The notes beneath the pieces were generated by a model, which saw nothing but the letters and a program-made list of their open reading frames with translations, made no database searches and was not told the DNA's origin. This document shows positions 6,784 through 10,481 of a stretch of DNA of 10,481 nt, in pieces. The position numbers and the translations under genes were made by a program. The stretch is from Methylococcaceae bacterium. GTDB lineage: Bacteria > Pseudomonadota > Gammaproteobacteria > Methylococcales > Methylococcaceae. Positions within the stretch are counted from its first letter, which is position 1. Each line of letters begins with the position of its first letter. The DNA is taken from positions 1 to 10,481 of the forward strand of contig SXQV01000195.1 of NCBI GenBank assembly GCA_005792805.1, given 5' to 3'.

Positions 6784-7422
6784 TCAAGCGGTTGCCGTGC
6801 CGATGGAAGCCAGTAGACGGCACGCTTCTCGCTGTAACCTGGACCGGATAAACAGGAATTTCCACCGGACGCCGCCCGCCTGCCGCCAGAGCAAGGCGGA
6901 ACGGACACCCGCCAACAACAAGGCGCGGATACGGTCGCTGTTATGTTGAGCGGACAGATGCCGCTGTTCACCTGAAACGATGACGCGGGGCTTGAGCTGG
7001 CTCAGTGTCTGCTGGTAGCCATAGGCCAAGGCTTCAAATACCTCATCATCCAGCATCCGGCCAGCCTTTTCCGCGTTTGCCTGAGCGCGGCTGACGGCAA
7101 CACCGATCGCCTCGATCATCGCTGGCTGCTTCATCACACTCTGCTCCAGAAACATCAGCGTTGAAGCATAACGAGCGAGTTCCGGGTCCACCTGGCGTGG
7201 TTCGGCCAATTGCCTTTCGAGTTGCTTAAGCCCAGTTTTAAGCCCGGCAAGACCACCGTAAACATCGAGAATGTCATCGGCATCGACTTTCAGGGTGCTG
7301 GCGATGGAGACCTCCATATCCTGTAGATCGGCGGTCCCTCGCTTGGCAATCTGCTGGACCAGGGTAACCGCCTGCGCCAAGCCAGCCAAAGCGATGGTCT
7401 GGTTGGTAAGATTTTTTTCCAT
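6784..7422 (-). CDS. hflD: HflD-family protein (high frequency of lysogenization protein homologue)
   Basis: A 212-residue, mostly alpha-helical protein of the HflD (DUF489) family. In E. coli HflD binds the phage lambda CII activator and is membrane-associated; its housekeeping role is not settled. The N-terminus (NQTIALAGLAQAVTLVQQIA) aligns with the E. coli start. The conserved VYGGLAGLKTGLKQLE, ELARYASTLMFLEQ, LKPRVIVSGE and LLAGVRSALLWRQAGGVRWKFLFIRSRL segments follow in order, and length matches the family. The start is ATG 7422 with only a weak GAGAG-type ribosome binding site. In E. coli hflD lies between mnmA and purB; neither is here, so context is not conserved. It follows carS in the same direction after 61 bases. 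Family membership points to a gammaproteobacterial host. Confidence 0.9.
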   Translation of the reverse strand: MEKNLTNQTIALAGLAQAVTLVQQIAKRGTADLQDMEVSIASTLKVDADDILDVYGGLAGLKTGLKQLERQLAEPRQVDPELARYASTLMFLEQSVMKQPAMIEAIGVAVSRAQANAEKAGRMLDDEVFEALAYGYQQTLSQLKPRVIVSGEQRHLSAQHNSDRIRALLLAGVRSALLWRQAGGVRWKFLFIRSRLQREACRLLASIGTATA

Positions 7423-7483
7423 CGTCAGTATTTCTCTCTGTTGTTAGGAGCCAGCATTTTCTCACCCTGTACGGAATGACCGC

Positions 7484-7981
7484 TTAGTAAGGCTGCTCCC
7501 GAATATGCAGGGTATAAAGCCATCGCGATAGCAAAAGCTCCAACACAAGAAAAGCCAGAACTACTCCGCCCATTGATACTGGAGTCAGCCCCCATTCAGC
7601 GCGCACCGCCCACAAAGGAAATAGCGACTCAGGCACCTGATCAAGCCCCAGCGCCATGGCACTCGCCGGCAAGGCCAGCCTGCGTTTGATGAAGCTGGAA
7701 AAAAGGTCGCCGAGCATGGCCCAGAACCCTATCCAAACACCGGTCTGCAATGGCCAACCCAAGAATAAGGCAGCCAAGCCAGTCCCGGCCAGGGCAGACA
7801 AGATGCCTCTCCAGGTTTTAGATTTTCCGAGAAACCGGTAACCATCCGCTGACAGCAGCCAGCCCCCGTCGACCGGCCAAGCGCCTTTACCCGCAAACAG
7901 CCGCTGCATGATGATCGGCATTCCATTGGCAACCATCAGCAGAAAGAGGAGCTGACTGGTGCCCGGCACTCCTTCAGTCAT
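7484..7981 (-). CDS. CDP-archaeol synthase (CarS)-family integral membrane protein
   Basis: A 165-residue membrane protein of the CarS family. In Archaea, CarS transfers CMP from CTP to digeranylgeranylglyceryl phosphate, giving CDP-archaeol. The characteristic blocks are present in order: DGGWLLSADGYRFLGKSKTW (38-57) followed by RG, then GDLFSSFIKRRL (91-102) and GLDQVPESLFPL (112-123). Hydrophobic segments at about residues 8-28, 60-76, 80-97 and 134-152 fit a four- or five-pass topology. ATG 7981 has a good AGGGA ribosome binding site five bases upstream. Bacteria do not normally make archaeol, so the substrate is probably another lipid phosphate or polyprenyl/alkyl glycerol phosphate, as in the related CDP-diacylglycerol synthase reaction (inference). 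It starts 29 bases after the hopJ stop and precedes hflD, suggesting a three-gene unit. Confidence 0.82.
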   Translation of the reverse strand: MTEGVPGTSQLLFLLMVANGMPIIMQRLFAGKGAWPVDGGWLLSADGYRFLGKSKTWRGILSALAGTGLAALFLGWPLQTGVWIGFWAMLGDLFSSFIKRRLALPASAMALGLDQVPESLFPLWAVRAEWGLTPVSMGGVVLAFLVLELLLSRWLYTLHIREQPY

Positions 7982-8010
7982 CGAATTCCCTGAACGCCAG
8001 TTCCCATCGA

Positions 8011-8370
8011 CTAGAGCGCATGGAGCACCTCGCCCTCAAAATGGATTCCAGCCCACCCATATTTCATGAAGTTGCGGATATTTTTGTGGTCCTGACCATC
8101 GGGATGGCCCAAAACGTCATCGCGGTAATAGCGGCCAAACAGGGCGAGGGTCTGCGGCTCGCTTAGGCCGTTGCTCTGGGCAAAACTAAAAATCTTGCAG
8201 GAACCTTCATTGCTGCCGGGCCCATTGATTACGGCATCCTCGCCGAGTCCGTTGGTGAAACGGGCGGGACTATAGCGGTAGTGGCCGGCGATCACGGCTA
8301 TCGTGTCCTGAAATTCGATCGGCTCACCGGATTTGACTTTCTCGATGAATGAATTTACTTCGGGCATCAT
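8011..8370 (-). CDS. HopJ-family protein
   Basis: A 119-residue soluble protein of the HopJ family, named after a Pseudomonas syringae type III effector candidate but widespread in bacteria without type III secretion; its biochemical role is unknown. Family hallmarks are IEFQDTIAVIAGHYRYSP (18-35), FTNGLGEDAVING (38-50), the block GSNEGSCKIFSFAQ (52-65), LALFGRYYRDDVLGHPDG (75-92) and NIRNFMKYGWAGIHF (97-111). ATG 8370 was chosen because the family's N-terminus begins close to it and a GGAG lies 11 bases upstream; a TTG at 8376 sits better behind that GGAG and adds only two residues, so the true start may be there. An upstream GTG (8418) is unlikely. It would be the first gene of hopJ-carS-hflD. 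Confidence 0.87.
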   Translation of the reverse strand: MMPEVNSFIEKVKSGEPIEFQDTIAVIAGHYRYSPARFTNGLGEDAVINGPGSNEGSCKIFSFAQSNGLSEPQTLALFGRYYRDDVLGHPDGQDHKNIRNFMKYGWAGIHFEGEVLHAL

Positions 8371-8436
8371 GGACAAGTTTTCTCCGTAATTTTTAACATC
8401 ATGTTGCTGAAAGGTCACCCGCTGACGTCATTTTTT

Positions 8437-8475
8437 GGCGGCGCTACCCCGGCCACACCGGTTTTTTGCGCCACC
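8437..8475. other. Two-tier hairpin upstream of hopJ
   Basis: GGCGGCGC (8437-8444) pairs with GCGCCACC (8468-8475), with one C/A mismatch as plus-strand RNA but a tolerated G-U pair as minus-strand RNA. Inside it CCGG (8449-8452) pairs with CCGG (8458-8461). The structure is therefore slightly better in minus-strand RNA, where it would sit in the hopJ leader about 65 bases before the start. As plus-strand RNA, the inner stem followed by six Us could be a weak terminator, but no plus-strand gene precedes it. Confidence 0.4.
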
Positions 8476-8636
8476 TCAACATAAACGCGCTGGCTCTATG
8501 CCTCTACTTGAACATCGCCTGAACATTCCTGTTGCCGGTCATTGTGAAAGAGCACATTTGCCCGCTACTCGTACAATCACCAGAGCAACCAGAAAAACAG
8601 CTTTCTCAAGATGCGCGGATAATGCCCGCCGAGCCG

Positions 8637-8723
8637 TCAGGTAGCAAGGCCGTGAACACATACGAATAAGCCGCCCTTCATGGCGTCTTCCGCCAGAAAG
8701 TTCCGCTTCATTACGAACTCCAC
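8637..8723 (-). CDS. Possible 28-residue small ORF, unrecognised
   Basis: On the minus strand a GTG at 8723, preceded by GAGG at five bases, opens a 28-codon frame ending in TGA at 8637-8639; an internal ATG at 8711 has its own GGAG at six bases. The frame is open a further eight codons upstream (from K at 8747) and reads as normal protein: residues YYEAIVEFVMKRNF and then KGGLFVCVHGLAT. It is immediately preceded by TGA, overlapping an ATG one frame away: removing one A from ATGAAAG would give a 37-residue frame. It may be a real micropeptide, a frameshifted remnant, or chance. No family recognised. Confidence 0.2.
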   Translation of the reverse strand: MEFVMKRNFLAEDAMKGGLFVCVHGLAT

Positions 8724-8754
8724 AATGGCCTCGTAATAGTGCGACTTTCATTTT

Positions 8755-8904
8755 TTATTGCTGAAAAACAAAGGTCATCTGCGCTGCGGCGAGACCAGGA
8801 TGTTTTTCACGCCACCAGAGGGGCCAGGGGCGGATCATGCCGTCCGAGAAGACATGACCGTCCCGCAAAAGGCGGCCATGCGGCGTCGGCAACGCCGAAG
8901 ACAT
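8755..8904 (-). CDS. Possible 49-residue small ORF, unrecognised
   Basis: A minus-strand ATG at 8904 opens a 49-codon frame ending with TAA at 8755-8757. The predicted peptide has a basic, histidine- and proline-containing N-terminal half (SALPTPHGRLLRDGHVFSDG) and a tryptophan-rich centre (RPWPLWWREKHPG) and ends in TFVFQQ. Codons end mostly in G or C, as in the surrounding genes, which argues weakly for coding. Against it are the short length, a weak ribosome binding site (AGG three bases before ATG) and the hairpin inside the first codons. A dispersed intergenic repeat is an alternative explanation. No known family was recognised. Confidence 0.22.
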   Translation of the reverse strand: MSSALPTPHGRLLRDGHVFSDGMIRPWPLWWREKHPGLAAAQMTFVFQQ

Positions 8905-9000
8905 AGCCTGTCGTGGGACTCGCTGCTAGTGGACTGGATGACGATATGTGTCGGTGACGGATTAGGCGCCGCATGGCTCACGGTCAATCGCTACTATAAA

Positions 9001-9029
9001 TTGATGATTCCACAAACGATTGCTATAGT
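9001..9029 (+). promoter_or_regulatory. Sigma70-type promoter for rne
   Basis: TTGATG (9001-9006) is a four-of-six match to the -35 consensus and TATAGT (9024-9029) a five-of-six match to the -10, separated by exactly 17 bases, with a TG at 9021-9022 giving an extended -10. Transcription should start near 9036, which makes a leader of about 480 nt before the rne start codon. No other promoter of this quality was seen between 8900 and 9516. Confidence 0.65.
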
Positions 9030-9035
9030 GCGCGT

Positions 9036-9516
9036 CGGTGAGATGGGCTAATTTAGAGTTCCAGCACTGACTACGAATCAATCGAAAATCGGTGGCCTTT
9101 TACTGCGGGAACGAGTCCTGCGGATTGGACCAAAGGCTCCTCACTTACGAATTTCAAAAGCACATGCGGAACGCGCCGGCGATTGAACGCTATGGCGCAG
9201 TAGCTGCCTGTGACTGTTGAAACCCGCGCACCGTTGTGTTGCAAATTGATTGACACCAACGCTGCATGCGCAAACAGGTAAACGGGGCAAGCCCCCAGGG
9301 TTTTACCGCTCGACCCATGATGAGCGAAAAACACGCGACCCGCGTGGTAACACGTGTACCCACCCGATTGACGCCTGCCGTTGAAAGGTGAAGCTACCCG
9401 GATTTACAAAGCCGCATGCTGCCGGGATGGCCGAAGACGTCGGCCCTGAAAAAACGAGCGAATGCGCTACTTGCGACCGGAGGATCGGTTGCCACGGGAC
9501 GCTAAAGGATTAGTGA
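9036..9516 (+). promoter_or_regulatory. Long structured 5' leader of rne
   Basis: The leader holds a chain of potential hairpins. (A) GCCTTT 9095-9100 with AAAGGC 9132-9137, enclosing an 8-bp stem 9103-9110/9116-9123. (B) GCGCC 9173-9177 with GGCGC 9194-9198, enclosing a GCG/CGC stem. (C) 9232-9239 with 9253-9261, eight pairs and one bulge. (D) GGTAAA 9277-9282 with TTTACC 9302-9307 around a GGGG/CCCC stem. (E) CACGCG 9332-9337 with CGCGTG 9341-9346. (F) GGCCGA 9429-9434 with TCGGCC 9440-9445. (G) 9473-9479 with 9486-9492. A-rich single-stranded segments (such as 9447-9455) lie between. In enterobacteria and Pseudomonadales rne leaders are known cis-elements (rne5, rne-II) through which RNase E limits its own mRNA; the same role is inferred here from position and structure. 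Pairings were found by eye only. Confidence 0.55.
9473..9509 (+). promoter_or_regulatory. AGGAU-loop hairpin and rne ribosome binding site
   Basis: GCGACCG (9473-9479) pairs with CGGTTGC (9486-9492), seven pairs with one G-U, presenting GAGGAT in the loop. Fifteen bases further, AAAGGA (9504-9509) is the ribosome binding site of rne, seven bases before the ATG, and is followed by T to make a second AGGAT. The loop and the ribosome binding site thus carry the same core sequence. This is the arrangement seen at CsrA/RsmA-regulated leaders, where GGA is bound in a hairpin loop and at the ribosome binding site. CsrA binding here is only an inference. Confidence 0.4.
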
Positions 9517-10481
9517 ATGAAAAGAATGTTAATCAATGCCACGCAACCGGAAGAACTCCGGGTTGCGTTGGTGGATGGTCAGAAACTTTACGACTTTGAT
9601 ATCGAAGTTCCCTCGCGGGAACAGAAGAAAGCCAACATTTATAAGGGAGTAATCAGCCGGGTAGAACCCAGCCTTGAAGCCGCCTTTGTCAACTTCGGTT
9701 CAGACCGGCACGGATTCCTGCCTTTCAAGGAAATCGTACCGGCCTATCTCGGGCTACCGCCAGACCAGGAAATCAGCCGCCGTGACATCAAGGATTACCT
9801 GAAAGAAGGCCAGGAACTTCTGATCCAAGTCGAAAAAGAGGAGCGTGGCACCAAGGGCGCTGCGCTGACTACTTATATCAGTCTGGCCGGCAGCTATTTG
9901 GTGCTGATGCCAAACAATCCCTGTGCAGGCGGTATCTCACGCCGTATCGAGGGTGATACCCGCACCGACATGCGTGAAGTGATGGCAGCCCTGCAAGTTC
10001 CCGAGGGTATGGGCCTCATCATCCGCACGGCGGGCGGTGGAAAGTCGGTTGAGGAACTGCAATGGGACATGAACTACCTCCTGCAACTGTGGGAGGCCAT
10101 TGAACGCTCGGCCCAAGGAAAAGCCGCACCGTTGCTAGTGTTCCAGGAAAGCAACGTCATCATTCGTGCGCTCCGTGACCATCTCCGCAGCGATATCGAC
10201 GAGATTCTCATCGATCATCCGGGCACGTTCAAGCTGGTGAAGAGTTTCCTGCAGCAGGTCATGCCGCAGTTCATCAACAAGGCGCGGCAGTATCAAGACA
10301 ACGTCCCGCTCTTCAATCGCTATCAGATCGAAAGCCAGATTGAGCTCGCCTACTGCCGCGAGATACCCTTGCCTTCAGGCGGCGCCATCGTGATCGATCA
10401 TTCCGAGGCATTGACCGCGATCGACATCAACTCGGCCCGTGCCACCAAGGGCGGCGACATCGAGGAAACCGCGCTCAACAC
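9517..10481 (+). CDS. rne: Ribonuclease E, N-terminal part (cut by window end)
   Basis: The first 321 codons of the RNase E/G family endoribonuclease, the enzyme that initiates mRNA decay and matures rRNA and tRNA at the inner membrane and, with its C-terminal tail, scaffolds the degradosome. The N-terminus (MKRMLINATQPEELRVALVDG) is the typical RNase E start. The S1 RNA-binding domain covers about residues 35-125 (KGVISRVEPSLEAAFVNFG, HGFLPFKEI). The 5'-sensor region GMGLIIRTAGGGKS holds R170-T171, matching the E. coli Arg169-Thr170 pair. The catalytic block AIDINSARATKGGDIEET carries D303, at the same number as the E. coli catalytic aspartate. The second aspartate, the zinc link and the tail are outside the window. 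RNase G is less likely given the N-terminus and the long leader. ATG 9517 follows AAAGGA by seven bases. Confidence 0.95.
   Translation, partial: MKRMLINATQPEELRVALVDGQKLYDFDIEVPSREQKKANIYKGVISRVEPSLEAAFVNFGSDRHGFLPFKEIVPAYLGLPPDQEISRRDIKDYLKEGQELLIQVEKEERGTKGAALTTYISLAGSYLVLMPNNPCAGGISRRIEGDTRTDMREVMAALQVPEGMGLIIRTAGGGKSVEELQWDMNYLLQLWEAIERSAQGKAAPLLVFQESNVIIRALRDHLRSDIDEILIDHPGTFKLVKSFLQQVMPQFINKARQYQDNVPLFNRYQIESQIELAYCREIPLPSGGAIVIDHSEALTAIDINSARATKGGDIEETALN

Larger units (their letters stand above)
8371..9000. other. Stretch without a recognised gene between hopJ and the rne promoter
   Basis: About 630 bases holding no gene I can name. It contains the hairpin upstream of hopJ, two small minus-strand reading frames listed separately (8637-8723 and 8755-8904), and a perfect 6-bp hairpin at 8881-8897 (CGGCGT and ACGCCG around CGGCA), which lies inside the larger small frame. 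No tRNA, rRNA or array of regular repeats was seen. In many gammaproteobacteria rluC is divergent from rne at this position; it is absent here. Confidence 0.5.

Noticed and set aside
8011..8370. Type III secretion effector
   Set aside because: The HopJ name is historical; the family is common in bacteria without type III secretion and nothing else here supports secretion.
8423..8430. Palindrome TGACGTCA upstream of hopJ
   Set aside because: An 8-base palindrome with no partner sites; not enough to claim an operator.
8539..8751. 70-residue minus-strand ORF starting at ATG 8751
   Set aside because: Arg/Cys-rich with no motif; the overlapping frame one base away reads far more like protein, so this one is probably a shadow.
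8836..8863. Short imperfect direct repeat (CATG-CCGTCC, twice)
   Set aside because: Only about ten bases, two copies, inexact; expected by chance and not an array.
8758..9051. 97-residue plus-strand ORF starting with TTG before the rne promoter
   Set aside because: It spans the promoter, has an Arg-rich frame typical of antisense shadows and shows no recognisable motif.
9071..9334. 87-residue minus-strand ORF antisense to the rne leader
   Set aside because: It runs through several leader stems, has no family resemblance and no ribosome binding site; better explained by the structured leader on the plus strand.
1..10481. CRISPR array, tRNA or rRNA genes, transposase or phage genes
   Set aside because: No regular repeat-spacer pattern, no tRNA T-arm consensus context, no rRNA core sequence and no transposase or integrase motifs were seen on either strand.

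Overview
The window reads as chromosomal DNA from a moderately GC-rich proteobacterium, most likely a non-enterobacterial gammaproteobacterium. The best lineage clue is hflD, a family essentially confined to Gammaproteobacteria. The RNase E start, GalU, CysC and the pterin dehydratase all fit a free-living member of that class. No phage, insertion sequence, tRNA, rRNA or CRISPR array was found.

Left part (1-2872, plus strand): the 3' third of a type I restriction endonuclease subunit (hsdR), then a gap of about 220 bases, then an overlapping pair made of a PlsC-type acyltransferase and a family 2 glycosyltransferase. That pair resembles the glycosyl/acyl-transfer module of aryl-polyene-like or glycolipid pathways, but no other pathway gene is present here.

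Middle (3054-6783): aspartate aminotransferase on the plus strand converges on a minus-strand pair, cysC-galU, with a hairpin between them. CysC makes PAPS and GalU makes UDP-glucose, so the pair supplies two activated donors for sulfation and glycosylation. Upstream of cysC is a secreted ComEA-like helix-hairpin-helix protein with its own clear terminator. A pterin-4a-carbinolamine dehydratase runs divergently from it and ends exactly against the stop codon of hflD.

Right part (6784-8370, minus strand): hopJ, a bacterial homologue of CDP-archaeol synthase, and hflD run in the same direction and could be one transcription unit. From 8371 to 9516 there is a long stretch without a recognised gene. 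It holds two small minus-strand reading frames of unknown status, a good sigma70-type promoter (9001-9029), and a leader of about 480 nt rich in hairpins that feeds into rne. The window ends inside rne just after the first catalytic aspartate. The leader is the most interesting non-coding element: rne leaders are known to mediate autoregulation in other lineages, and this one carries two AGGAU elements, one in a hairpin loop and one at the ribosome binding site.
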